64,000 bases of DNA, taken from positions 4,593,001 to 4,657,000 of the forward strand of contig OX387205.1 in NCBI GenBank assembly GCA_947561715.1, written 5' to 3'. This DNA is from Ascidia mentula. Lineage: Eukaryota > Chordata > Ascidiacea > Phlebobranchia > Ascidiidae. Positions 35,807 to 58,264 of this stretch are shown here, one piece after another. The first letter of the stretch is position 1. Each line of letters opens with the position of its first letter. The translations under genes were made by a program, and so were the position numbers. Below the pieces are notes generated by a model. That model worked only from the letters and a program-made list of their open reading frames with translations. It was not told where the DNA came from and searched no databases.

Positions 35807-37998
35807 ACAGATTGATGGCATGCAGTCACTTTGACCAATTTTTTGCGTGCCATGCAAGCACATTTTTTAAGCCATATTTCGGACAAGTCGAAAACACATT
35901 GCCCCAACACTGATTTAAGTTTCTTTTGTGACATCACAGAAGAAAAATTTTACCATACCAATTATCATTTGAATTGCTGCAGTGCCGTAGGCAATGTATT
36001 TGGAAATTATGAATAGGCTAATGTAACAAAATGTTATACAGTATAAACTTGGTTAACTCGAATTCGGTTTGTTCGAAAATTTGCCTAATTCGGATTTTTT
36101 TTGCAATATCTGCTTTGGTTAACCCCAAAAATTAATCCGGATTTTAGTCAATTTCCGATTAAATATTGCCTTTTCTATACATCTCATAGACTCGTAATCT
36201 GGATTTGGGTGGATTTTCCTCCTTCTATCTGTTGTGCATTCGTACACCAAACACGTTTTTTTTTTCAGTTACAAATTTTTTTAAAAAAATAACTACGATA
36301 TCCTGATGAAGTCTTGCTGTATGGCAGACTAAACGTCTGAAGAAGTACGTCAATTTATGCCAGAAGAGCAGACCTGTTGAGATTGTAGTATGCCTGGCAG
36401 CAAAAGTAGCACAATACTTAAAAGTTAGTTGGATTTTTTGCGTCACTGCTTTGTTTTCTGCATTCTACAACATGGTAAAACATCATAATCACTCAACTGA
36501 ACTTAACAGACCACAATTTCCGCTGACGTAATAATCAATTGTCACGTGTGACGCCCAATGCTTTATTTGGTGATCAGTGGGTCAGTTCTGCAAATATGCC
36601 TTTGCTATGTTTATTTAAGATGATATCATTTTCTGTCTATACTTTACTTCCGGACATTTAGGCACTTCTTTAATCCCTAACGCAGATAATATAATAAAAT
36701 CTCGTTCCAACATATCAAAGGATATTCCCTTACTTGTCTTGTTCGTGTTTGTTACTGTTTTTGTTACTTTCACTATACAGCCTATGAATGTCACAGTTGA
36801 TTCACGGTCTAAAATCGTACGGATATGTGATCGAACATTAGTGCTGGATTATAGGCTCTGCTGGACTTCATGCGACAAAAGTGGCCTAAAACCTCAAGGT
36901 TTCATTGCGCTCATCAAGAACAAATAAAAAACACTGGAGTATGCGGCAAAGTCAAGTGTGTGAATGAATTACCTCTCGATGTAAAGAAGTGTAGCAAAAT
37001 GTTGTTGACCGTTCGGCTTTTTTTCATTCTGAACTCAAGCCGTCAGATTTTTCAGATTGCCTGAATTTTTAGCCGGCCCTTAGGGCATGTGCTTTGATTG
37101 CCTACCGGTCAATCCGAACCTGCCATGTAATTAAAGTCAATTTGTATCTATAGCCCTATTTTGTTACGGAGCCGGAATTCGAAATCGTTATTACAACGTT
37201 TCTGCGTATTTTGATTAAGTTTCCTGTTGCGGGCGTCTGGACCAAATACTGTCAGCTGCCCCCTTGAATTTCATCTTGTGATATTTTTGCACAAAATATT
37301 ATTACTCGCCTTGCGCTGGAATGAGATTGTTATTTCTTAATTTCAAAAAAATTACATTAGCCTTTTATATGTGCACTGCCAGACCAGCTCGCCTGGCCTT
37401 GGTTATTCCATTGTGAAATTAATACTGTATTAAAATGTTAAACCACAGTAGTACTTCCAGACTACTGATTCGCATCATCTAACACCAACAAAACGCCTGC
37501 AACCAGTGGTGACAAGTAAGCCGCAATGCCGTTCCGGTAAGAATTCAACGTCTAGTGCGTCCCGATTGGGTGTAAGAAACTTATTCATTTACTTATGTTA
37601 GAATACGAAAACACAATGGTTTGTTTTTCCTTTATATCAATCGTTTCGAAAAGAAAGTGTTTTTACCCACACTACTGCCTGCGACCGACATAGAGTTGCT
37701 AAAGTATCGATAATTTCCTGAACTTTTGACTGCTGGAAACCAATATTGGCCTGAACCCCCTGCATCAAACTTCCTGCAAAGCGTAGATAAATGGGCTTTA
37801 GCTCCCAAATTCTCAACGAAAAAAAATACACACAAAGAAGTGTCACAAAAGCTTTTTTGGTTTAACAAATCGTTAGAAGGCAGTGACTCATCAACCACGT
37901 TGGCTGCACTCAAGTCGGTACAGCATGTGCGAACTATTTCAAGATTGCCGCGAAATTCTTCGGTCTGAGAAATTTTCCACATTCACGCCGTGTTGCCC

Positions 37999-40900
37999 TC
38001 AAACCACGTCTGTTTCTTTGCACCAGAGCTTAAAGGTGCGGTCGAAGGAGCAGGTAGCGATAAATTCCCCGTCCGCCGATACGTCAGTCGACATCACTTT
38101 ACCCTCGTGGCCCGCAAGGGTTTTTAACGGCAAAAAGTTAGGGCTTCCCCAAATCTGGAAGGAAAAAATTGTTATAAATGCAAGGAGGAACTCCAATGCT
38201 CGTAAAAATTAAGAAGTTATCCATATACACAGGACACTATAATTAAAACCGGTCAATGTGGCCTAAAATATGGACGCTCAGTCACAGTTAAAGACAAATG
38301 TTTGAAATAAGAACAGTATGGCAACATTGCTTCTAAATCACGGTTGGAAAACAAATAACTTAGGTGTAATTATTTTCAACTTGAAAGAACGTATATAAAA
38401 TACCTTTGCTGTTCCATCATAGGAAGCAGTTATCAAGTAATGCCCACCAGACTCTGAAAGAATTTAGTCATGTAAACACTACTTTAATGAATATTGTTGC
38501 ACTCACAAGACATAATAAATGTTATACATACTTTCATGTACTATCTTTGATAAGAGGTTGGTATGGGCCGGAATTGTGTAGATACAGCTTGTTTGTCGAA
38601 GATCCCAAATTTTCACTGTGTTGTCTGCACTTCCACTTGCCATTTGGTAACTGTCAGTTTAAACATATTATTTTGCATTGCTCCGAAAACTTACAAGCAA
38701 TAATGTATTGCAAGACTCTATGTTGTTATATATATATATATGGGCATGGGCGTATCCAGTGGGAGTCCGAGGGGTTTTTCGTCAGTCTAAGGACAAAATG
38801 TCGTTTTGTAGTGGTCACATTGTTGTAATGGCAGTTGGTTTTCTTGTGTGTAAAGTCAATTAGTTTAGTTGTTAAACACGTTGCCAATATAACGCATGTT
38901 GAAAACGACTGTTAGCGCTCGCAAGGGGGGAACGGGGAAAAAGGAACTGCATAAAAAATGGTTTTTATTTGTATGTTTTCTTGATAACGTAAGCCCACGT
39001 TTGATTCCTTTTAGTTACAAATATATTCAAGCCTTTCTTTCAAAGTAGCAGTAAAAAAACTATGGCATAAGCACTACCAAAAAAACCTCCTATTTTTTCT
39101 TACCTTGTGAAATATCTTTTAGAAATCAAATCATACAACTGCATCATTTTCATAAATTCCCAGGTATAGTGCATACACACAAGTAATACAGCTTACCCAT
39201 TTGGTGAGAATGAACAGCTATACATCTCCTTGAGGTGGCCTTCAAGAAAAAATATGCATCGTCCTGTTCTTAGATCCCACACCCGTCCATATGTGTCCAG
39301 TCCACCAGTCAGTGCCAACGCACCATCTTTCTGTGAATATTTTCCACCAAGATATAAATACTGCAGATGAACTCACAACCCTCTTCAATACTTTTTGCGA
39401 CATACTTAGCACACAATGTCTACCAAATACATATATACACATAAAAATCCTAGTGCAGGTTATAATTTCAAGAAAAATGCAATTTAAATACTTCAAACAG
39501 GAAAGCCAAAGCTATTATGCTGATGATGAATACAGTAAGTGTTAGAAACATCTACCAACAATGTTTAACAGCATAATAGTGGGCTTTTCTGTTTAAAGCA
39601 AATTAAATACATACGCAACATAGCGATACAAACAAACAGGCAAACTTTTACTACACTGCCAACCTGAAATGAAATACAATGAACTCCTCCACTATGTCCT
39701 TCCTGATGAAGAATCTCCTGCTCTTGATCCAAGTCCCACAACCTCCATGACTTGTCATAACTACAAAGTAAGCAACATGAAACACCTTTTCATATTTCCA
39801 ATAGGTGGCAATAGCCAACAGACCTACCAGCAGGATGTTAGACCGATTTTAATGGGTTTTTATTACTGCATTTTTTTGTAACATTAAGACAGTGGTCCCC
39901 AAACTTTATAGAAATTTTGTAAAAAAGGCTTGTTACCCTATGCGATACCAAGTTTTTTAAAAAAAACTATTATAATTGTATGAAAAACACAGGCGAATTT
40001 ATTACACTATGAAATATAACACAGGCATTAAAATTTGCTTTACAATATTTCTTTTTATGACAAAGCTCACCATTTAAAATTAAGCTATATTGAAATAGAT
40101 TAATGTGTTTAAATAGATGTGTGGCCCGATGGCAATCTTCTAGTCCACTGCTGTTTGGGAACCACCACAGCAAGGCAAGGCAAGCAATCTACGTTACTAT
40201 GCAAAGATCACACAATTAACTTGCATGACTGCAATCAGCTTGTATTGCTACAGACCTCCAAAACAAATGGTAATATTTTTATTTAATTCTCATAATTTAC
40301 CATGTGGTTGCAAGAAATCTGCCAGAAGGGTGATAGGCAACATTGGCAACCCTCATCTCATGGCCATCAATATCAGCTACAGGTTCATCACTTTTTAAAT
40401 TCCACAATTTTACCTCACCATCGACTGAGCATGAAGCGAGGCAAGCTGCGGACTCATCAAGGGATATTGTTGCATTTGGATGAAAAGCAATTGAACTTAC
40501 ATTGATTTTGTGCCCTGCAATTCAATGAAATAAGTTACAAAAGATATTATGTTCAATGCTTTGCATTTTTTGGTTGCTTCATTTTCTGGGTTGCTATTTG
40601 CACAAACCTTGTGAATACAAAAATTCCTGAACTAATTTTGTGCCAGGTGTCCAAAATTACTTACAAAGAGTGATTGACGTCATTGTTTTTTTATTTTGAA
40701 ATCTTACTGAAATATTAATTTTGCCATAATGACAAGCTCAGTCTTTGAATGAAATAACGAACTTAATTCTCTTGATTTGGCACTCTTTTAAGAAGACTGA
40801 CTTTTGTATTAAAAATGCACACTAGCTTTCGTAAGTACCTCTCACTCCATCAGGTGTAAATAAACACCAATGAAATTATGAAATTAATATTTCTGTAAAT

Positions 40901-42725
40901 TTTTTTTTTAAATTACTCAATACATTTAAATCAAGACAAAATGTCAAACTACATCTGTCTTCATGTGTCATTATCTAAATAGCAGCCACTCCCATTTGAT
41001 TTTTTTTTTTAAATTTAAATTTTTATTTACTGACCTCTCAGTGTTCTTATTTCCTCACAATCTGGAATAGACCACAGTTTGCAGAGACCATCCCATGATG
41101 CTGTAGCCAACATTTTGCTGTCAGGGCTGAATTCGCAACTGGAAACAGGTCTAGTATGGCCGATTTGCGAACAATAGCTTGAAGCAGATTGCATGCGCCG
41201 ATGAACTGATTGTAATCTTGTTGCTTTCTGTGTGTCAGGGAGCTTTGCATACTCACGGGCATGTTTTAATCTCTCTTTTGCTCTGAATTTATGAGAGGAT
41301 TTAATTTTATGCCTACCGAACTATATTGCAGTTTTTAGAACCTTGGCAAAGAATACTCTGCAATCCATTTTCTGGCAACCAACAGTTCATCAGACCCTTG
41401 ATGGTACCATGTAGTTTTTGTAAGCTAAACAGTTACAAAACACATGTTAAATATGGATTTTTCCCCTTTTTCACAAATTGTACTTGAAAAGTAAAAAAAC
41501 CTATTACTCCACCTCCTCAGCTTCCTTTTTCCTTCTTTCTTCCTCCTCTTTGTCAACTATCACTGGTCCCGATGCAGCAACTGCTTCCCTCAATCTTTCA
41601 CGACGATCTGCTGGGCCTTCTCCAAAGTATGTTACAACCAGGCCACGCTCACGTAACTGTGCTTTGATCTGCAAATAAGACAATCAACATTATGTTGTTC
41701 ATGTGCCCCGTTTGGATTATGTGGCATGATAACGATCACTAAACTTCCCTGGAAACGGTATTGAGGTTAATCTCAGAAAATACGAGGAAAGATCAATGAA
41801 ATGGTATTGTGGTGGTGCATCAAAGTGATAAACACATAAAATCAAATAATTTTAGCTTTTCATCAGGTTCTAAAACAGGTTTTTATTTTGCCATAGGGGA
41901 ACTACCACAACCCATAGTGGCTTCCGGTTGATTCTGGCCACTTCATGTTAAAAAACCCATGTACATTATGGTTAAAACACTTTGTCATGCTAGACCCCAG
42001 GTATTGAAAAAATCTTTGTTACTCTGTTTTACTGTTTATATTGTTATCTCAAATTGGACAATGCTTGATTAGCGTTAAACAATATATTCCACCTCATCAT
42101 CATCAGTTGTAACATGAATTTGTCTTATTTTCTTTTTGCGCTCAAACTCAGCAAGAATTTCAGCTTGTCGTTGATTAATGCGATCCTCGAGAGACATTTC
42201 CATTGTACTTTCTGCATGTGGAAAGTAATTTATATATTATATAAAACAAACTGCCAAGCAGAAAATGATTTCACTTAAGAAAGTAATATGTGCAAATAAA
42301 ATAGGCATTTTTTAAGATATATAGTTTTTAAATTCATGAGGTTTTCAGGCTTGGCAGCCCAGGCAATGCAGCCTAGCTGGATCAGCCACTTTTTCCTGAC
42401 AAGTCGATTTAAAAAGTCAAGCTCCCGGTGAGGTTTGAACTCACGACCCTGGGCTAACCAGGCCCAACGCTCTACCAACTATGCTCCAGGAGGTTAGTGG
42501 TTTCACAGGGTATATTGTGGCCAAGGTACACTGGTGCGCAAGCGCAGTTACTGCGTTAGTTTTTAAATATTGTCTAAATGTCAACTTACTATAGTCCGTA
42601 ATATTGATGTTGCCAGCGGCAATGCCCTTTTGGATTGCCTCATCACCCGTGGTGACCTTTCCTTCCAAACTTCCATAGTTGTCCAACTTCTTCTTTTTGT
42701 ACACAACTTCATCGTCATCCGACAT
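37999..42725 (-). CDS. PRPF4: U4/U6 snRNP protein Prp4 (WD40 splicing factor)
   Basis: Eleven minus-strand exons: 42725-42590, 42211-42093, 41668-41513, 41424-41342, 41282-41035, 40514-40301, 39760-39664, 39330-39197, 38650-38532, 38453-38404, 38154-37999. The phases close to 503 aa (human 522). PRPF4 is a core part of the U4/U6.U5 tri-snRNP. The N-terminal half has the splicing-factor motif region ([33 protein letters not shown]). The C-terminal half has seven WD40 blades, for example [41 protein letters not shown] and SFDRTFKLW. The donors of exons 2 and 3 read GTGGA, weaker than usual but fixed by phase and family alignment. Intron 1 holds a SINE and another intron a hAT-like MITE. Confidence 0.95.
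39890..40167. mobile_element. Probable hAT-type MITE in a PRPF4 intron
   Basis: The left end CAGTGGTCCCCAAAC matches the inverted right end GTGGTTCCCAAAC (from GTTTGGGAACCAC at 40153-40165). No clean 8-bp duplication is visible and the last bases of the right end have drifted. Confidence 0.5.
42345..42491 (-). repeat. tRNA-derived SINE in PRPF4 intron 1
   Basis: Read on the minus strand, 42491-42419 is tRNA-like: the acceptor strands CTCCTGG and CCGGGAG pair, the A-box region is TAGTTGGTAGAGC, and the T-arm is GTGAG-TTCAAAC-CTCAC. The body that follows (GTGGCTGATCCAGCTAGGC, GCCTGGGCTGCCAAGCCTG) is shared with the tails at about 13618-13700, 19327-19400, 24483-24553 and 53125-53155. The D-arm is imperfect, so it is not called as a working tRNA gene. 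Confidence 0.8.
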
Positions 42726-42919
42726 GTTGATATTAGTTTAACAAATTACTCTAAAATCTTACTGCAAAAAGAAATTTCTTTGTAATGCAGTTCAAGTTTA
42801 TACATGATTTATGTAAAACCAGAAACACAATAACATTTCAACAATGATATAGATTTTTCAATGTTCATTGCCCAACACCTTAAACTTTACAATCCAACAG
42901 AAGCCATATTAAAATTGTC
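42726..42919 (-). promoter_or_regulatory. Short CLPB-PRPF4 gap with a splice-acceptor-like site
   Basis: Only 194 bp separate the CLPB stop from the PRPF4 start on the same strand. On the minus strand, GAAATTTCTTTTTGCAG ends at 42762, 37 bases before the ATG. No donor-side exon is apparent in the gap and no AATAAA is seen on that strand. This suits an outron or trans-splice acceptor, or a normal 5'-UTR intron whose first exon lies further up. Confidence 0.4.
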
Positions 42920-44845
42920 CTAAAAGTTGCCCAGGGTTTTGATATTTTGTGGAGGTGAATTTTGAAACATTTCCCTTTCTTTTACAACCAACACACTTCC
43001 ATCTTTAGCAACAATATTCAACTGTAGATCACACTCACACAGATCCACACGAATTTTTTCAAGAGGAATAGCATTTTGCACAGTCACTTTACAGCCCTTT
43101 TTCAATAAACCACGCTCATGGGCAACTGCAATCATGGACACAACTCTCCGATCAACCTCATATTTTATTGACCTTGCTCCGTAATGAATGTTATATCCGT
43201 CAGCTAAAATAGTTGGTATTTCTGGGTCTTTCCAGTTTAACTCGATGTTGTGTTTTTGCTTTGCGTGCTTTGCCCACATTTGCAGCTCTTTTTTTACAAG
43301 CAGAAAAAGTTCATCCTCAGAAAAAGGAAGAAAATAAACAAACTCATTAATTCTACCCAAAAACTCATCCCGCCCGAAGTGACGTTTAAGAATAGGTCGG
43401 ACAACTTTCTCTTTAAACTGTCGAGAAACAACAGCTTTCTCTTGAGTATCATCACTATCAGCATTCTCAGACTTTTCCAATAAAAGTTTATTTCTTTGGG
43501 CTTGCTTAGTCTCCAGACGGAGTTGTGCTCCATATTCTGCAATTTCGTCTGCTGCAAGATTGGACGTCATGACAAAAATTGCGTCTTTGCACTGAATAGT
43601 TTGTCCTCGACCATCAGTAAGTCTACCCTCATCAAAGAGCTGAAGCAAAACTGTTAAAACGTCTGGATGTGCTTTGTCCACTTCATCAAACAACACAACA
43701 GCATTTGGTTGAGCTTTTAACTGTTTTGTCAGCTGCCCTCCTTGGTCATGGCCGATATAGCCTGGTGGAGAACCAATAAGTTTGGCAACTTCATGCTTTT
43801 CCTGGTACTCCGACATATCCAATCTTATGAAACCTTTCTTGTTCTCTTTATGCAGATAATTGGCAACTTGCTTTGCAAGTTCTGTCTTGCCAATCCCTGA
43901 TGAGCCAAGAAAAAGAAAAACTAAAGGGACGTCTTCATTATACCATCCATTTTGTTTCCTTCTCACAGCCGATGCAACTGTTGCAATAGCAGATTCTTGG
44001 CCAATAATTTTGTCTTTTAGTCGCATTTCCAATGGGTATAGAGCTCGTTCCTTTGCCTCTTGCTCCCTCTTTGCCTCATTGGCAAGTTCTTCAGCCTCTT
44101 TTAAAAAACTCATCATGATATCGTTATTTTTTTTAACATACTTGGCCGCATTGTGACCCATGTGATTTTTCTTCAAAACATCTGCATTATTCTTGACTAA
44201 TTCATCTACAATAGGTTTGGAATCAATTAAAACGGCATAATGTAGTGCAGTAAAGCCTCGAAAGTCAGAAAAGGGAACCAACCGATCACAAAATTCCTGT
44301 TCACGTATATGAGCTCCCTGCATACGACTTACATGTTGCTGCGACTTTAGGCAGAAGTTGTCGCCCAAATTTGGATCAGCGCCTGCTTCTAATAATAACT
44401 TTACTGCCTCCAAGTGGCCATTAACAGATGAAACCATTAACGGTGTCCATCCAAGAAGATGTCTGTAGTTCAGCACAGAGTTTTTTGAGGCGTGGTCCCA
44501 TGATTTTATGTTTTTTAAAACAGCCTTGAGTTTTGAAATATCAAGGTTGGTAGCAGCTTGTAACAGAGAATGTCCGTTTCGTACCAAATCCCCTGATTGA
44601 GGAACATCATCATTTCCAAAAAATGAAACACATGGCAAAACCACTAACATCGGTATCAGGGATCCATTTCCATTGGATGAATGGGAATATCCTCTCCAAT
44701 TTCTATTGAACACAGATCCGACCAACCAGAGGTTTTGATAAGCTGCAGTTGCAACGATGTTCCTGGTAATAAGTGATGGTGTTCTACAAAGCACAGGGCC
44801 TTGTAACCTCTGTACAATATTTAACACAACCCTACTTTTGATCAT
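42920..44845 (-). CDS. CLPB: Mitochondrial AAA+ disaggregase CLPB/Skd3
   Basis: A single exon of 641 aa (human about 707, multi-exon). CLPB is an ATP-driven protein disaggregase of the mitochondrial intermembrane space. Residues 1-60 are basic and hydroxylated, like a mitochondrial presequence, with a hydrophobic stretch at about 62-76. Ankyrin repeats occupy about 90-245 (GWTPLMVSSVNGHLEAVKLL at 132-151, GFTALHYAV at 197-205). The AAA+ module has Walker A GSSGIGKT (314-321), pore loop GYIG (362-365), Walker B VVLFDEVD (383-390), sensor 1 in MTSN (426-429) and GARSIKYEVDRR in the small domain. All key catalytic parts are present. The full absence of introns beside the spliced PRPF4 is notable. 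No poly-A tail or target duplication was seen to mark a retrocopy. Confidence 0.95.
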   Translation of the reverse strand: MIKSRVVLNIVQRLQGPVLCRTPSLITRNIVATAAYQNLWLVGSVFNRNWRGYSHSSNGNGSLIPMLVVLPCVSFFGNDDVPQSGDLVRNGHSLLQAATNLDISKLKAVLKNIKSWDHASKNSVLNYRHLLGWTPLMVSSVNGHLEAVKLLLEAGADPNLGDNFCLKSQQHVSRMQGAHIREQEFCDRLVPFSDFRGFTALHYAVLIDSKPIVDELVKNNADVLKKNHMGHNAAKYVKKNNDIMMSFLKEAEELANEAKREQEAKERALYPLEMRLKDKIIGQESAIATVASAVRRKQNGWYNEDVPLVFLFLGSSGIGKTELAKQVANYLHKENKKGFIRLDMSEYQEKHEVAKLIGSPPGYIGHDQGGQLTKQLKAQPNAVVLFDEVDKAHPDVLTVLLQLFDEGRLTDGRGQTIQCKDAIFVMTSNLAADEIAEYGAQLRLETKQAQRNKLLLEKSENADSDDTQEKAVVSRQFKEKVVRPILKRHFGRDEFLGRINEFVYFLPFSEDELFLLVKKELQMWAKHAKQKHNIELNWKDPEIPTILADGYNIHYGARSIKYEVDRRVVSMIAVAHERGLLKKGCKVTVQNAIPLEKIRVDLCECDLQLNIVAKDGSVLVVKEREMFQNSPPQNIKTLGNF

Positions 44846-45196
44846 TTGTTATCAGGCTACTGTGCTACCTTAAAAATGTACATGCATCCCTATACAAGAT
44901 ATCACAATATTGAACTGACTCAATCAAGTGATGTGTTACGTAGAATAATGAACAAAACAAAACAGATGCAAATTGCAATTTTACCAATAGTATAACATTG
45001 TTCCCAAACACAAATTAAAAAAATTGTTGTCATCACCAAAATAAAATTCACTATGATGAAATATATTCTGTCAATATGAAAAGAAAATAAACAGTCCAAA
45101 GTGTACAACAACAATAGCTAACACAAATTATACAAACTGGGCTTATAATAGTCTCAACGTAAATGATTGCACAATGTGAAACAAGAAACACCACAG

Positions 45197-45655
45197 TCAT
45201 ATCGCTAATGGATTGTCTTTTTTCCTTTCAGGAATTATCATGGTTCCAGCAACATGGTCAAATGATTTCGACTTAATTTTTTCCCCTGGAATGTGAAAAG
45301 GATTGCAGATGACGTCAGTGTATGCATTGTGGAGACGCCGAAACATGCTGCGAACCTCGTTGTCACGAAGTTGAGTGTTTGATGCTTCAACCACAATTAC
45401 AAACTTGACCTTTGTGTTTGTAACATAACCGTAAATCCTATAGTCTTCCGACGGGTAAAGTTGTCCGAGGTACAATTCCCGTAGGTCGGATGTAGTCAAA
45501 GATTTTGCTTTGCCAAGACTTGCCACCTTTTCTTCGATGACGTCTAGCGAGGTGTGCACAGTAAAATGAAAATCTACTTCGTTTTCGACATTCGGTGCAC
45601 ATCGAATATAGAGAGGGTAGTTTTCCTTAGCTATGACACCAATACACACAGCCAT
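45197..45655 (-). CDS. TRAPPC2L: Trafficking protein particle complex subunit 2-like
   Basis: Single exon, 152 aa from the second ATG (45655); an upstream in-frame ATG at 45670 would add five residues. The second is preferred because [18 protein letters not shown] matches the start of vertebrate TRAPPC2L (about 140 aa). It is a longin-like subunit of TRAPP tethering complexes acting in ER-Golgi and Golgi traffic. Conserved blocks are [59 protein letters not shown] and CNPFHIPG. It lies upstream of CLPB on the same strand, 351 bp away. In that gap a pyrimidine-rich TTTTCTTTTCATATTGACAG ends near 45072. Confidence 0.95.
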   Translation of the reverse strand: MAVCIGVIAKENYPLYIRCAPNVENEVDFHFTVHTSLDVIEEKVASLGKAKSLTTSDLRELYLGQLYPSEDYRIYGYVTNTKVKFVIVVEASNTQLRDNEVRSMFRRLHNAYTDVICNPFHIPGEKIKSKSFDHVAGTMIIPERKKDNPLAI

Positions 45656-45670
45656 GACTTCGAAAGTCAA

Positions 45671-47592
45671 ACGTATCGTATCAAAACAAACAAACTAACC
45701 ACTGATAGTTAACAATCAATAGTGTGCAGTTGAGCACATTGTGATGCAACAAACGAAAATTCGAGCGCTAATTCCAAAGGGACTCCCCCTTTTTTAGCCG
45801 GTTTGTGGTGAGCTCCTAACAAACCAGGGAATATTCGGATTCAGCCTCAGAGTTTGGATATTTCGATATTCGGTAGACTCCCAATATATCACCGAATGCC
45901 ACATTCAATGTTCTTTTTACAAATTTAAACTACGTTGCATGATTTCGCACATTGTCGCTGGGGTTTATACACGAAAATGGGACAAACACAGGCGAATTTA
46001 GCGCACAAATAATGACATTAGAATAGGATCATGACACCACAGCAAATAAACAAAGGGTGCATGTGATTTTATTTATCACCAACATGTAAATTTATGACGT
46101 CAACAAATATTTTGGTCCGTGCTCTTTTCTTTTCTTTTCTGTGTTGGCGCATTCCTACTAAAAACCTCACCCCACCTCATTGTACACAGAATAACTGGGG
46201 TTCGAACCCCGGCCTGGTGTAAGTATTTTTTATTGTAGCAGCATGTTTCTTATACAACCCTATGTTTACTGCAGTACAGCGTTTTTCATCAGCGTTGCAA
46301 TGCTTTGTGTGGGGTAGGAGGGGACATTGCACCGTTTGCCCTCTCGTGGATCCGCCCCTGCTGGTCATGTTTCCGTTTGCGAATGTGTATTGGAAACAAA
46401 AGCTGCTACTTTTTCAAACAGACAAATGAAAAATATTTTGTGAGATAAAAATCCATAAGTAGTTGAAACTCCGCTTTACTGCAGAAAAATTTTGCACATA
46501 ACGAAATTCGTTTTTTATTTGGTAAAAAATAATTGTCCATTCTCGAGAAGCTTATTGTGGACAAAGCGAAAGCTGGTCGATTTTTGTGTGGGTCGGTTTT
46601 GTCCGGAAATATAACTAAGCAGTGAGCAGGATTGTTTGTTTGTTAAGTCTACTATTTTTTAAGAGACTGACCTGGCGCATTTGCAGTCAAAACATTACAG
46701 CAGTATGTACTATTACCGTATTAGCATTGAATATAAGGGAATTGCGAAGTGGTGTTTGAAATATTAAACTACTGTATTATATGCTGTGTTTAAGTTCCGT
46801 TTGCAGTATGTTAGCAGTCTAGTAAAATTAAAATATAGTCCCAATAATGTTGGCAAAGAAAAGCTGGGGTCTAGTGCAGAATCGTACGTACTTATGTTCC
46901 AGAGGTTTATTTTGAAATCTGGGAAAAATAGACACATGCTGCCCTATAATGCTGGTGCAATTGTAATGCTATGGATAATGAATGAAAAAAATGATAAAAA
47001 CTTTCTTTGCTATATTTTAAATATTTAGCAAATATATTCATTATCTATATGCAAGTCTGCAGAATATGGCAGTTCCCGATAAGATCTCGGGCATGTAGGA
47101 CTAAACCTTATGCACGTGCACAACCCCTAAGTCTGCGTACAATGCAATGATAAAACATCTTTGTTGCTTTCCATTAACAGTTTTATGTTCAGACATTTGT
47201 GTGTTAAAAAATTTCCCCTGTAATCAAAAAAAAATGGCATGCAAATAAAAAAGTACAACTCCACTTGCACCTACCATACTCTGCAGACTGGTCAATTATG
47301 TATAACAATTAGGCTACCAGACCGTACATTCAGCATCCACCAAAAAAATCCTCTTTGCAAATTACAAACATCTCACAATGGCTTATTGTTGTTGTGAATT
47401 GTATGTTTTTAAAGTTAGCGTAAACTTGTCATCCAAAAGATGGTTTTTAAAAAAGTTTGAGGTCCTATGCAACAAACACATGCCTAGTTTTTTATGTGCC
47501 ATTCTTTGCTTGTAGACACAGTTAGATACTGATTTGTGACTAATATTAGCCTGCAAATGTTGAAAAAATTCGACTGATGATGATGACATGAT
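45671..47592. other. Intergenic region between TRAPPC2L and CACNB
   Basis: The two genes are divergent, so promoters for both are expected here but none is assigned. 46190-46225 (TGGGGTTCGAACCCCGGCCT) is a T-arm-like tRNA remnant. TCGTGGATCCGCCCCTG at 46345-46362 is a common transposon-end motif. No gene was found. Confidence 0.45.

Positions 47593-58264
<10,672 letters not shown>

Larger units (their letters stand above)
33476..37998. other. Long intergenic region with weak repeats
   Basis: No conserved gene recognised in about 4.5 kb. A possible UCK polyadenylation signal AATAAA lies at 34214-34219. 36037-36110 (CAGTATAAACTTGGTTAACT..CGAATTCGG) resembles the end of a pogo/Tigger-type element without a visible partner end. 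36303-36335 has a degenerate CTGATGAAGTCTTG..TAAACGTC motif. A few open frames are noted separately. Confidence 0.4.

Noticed and set aside
37632..37982. Minus-strand frame after PRPF4 as an extra exon
   Set aside because: The PRPF4 frame closes with a family-typical WD40 ending and stop at 37999; this frame lacks motifs.
42419..42491. A tRNA gene on the minus strand
   Set aside because: Acceptor and T-arm pair well, but the D-arm lacks a base and pairs poorly, and the sequence runs straight into a repeat body shared with other sites. A SINE head explains it better.
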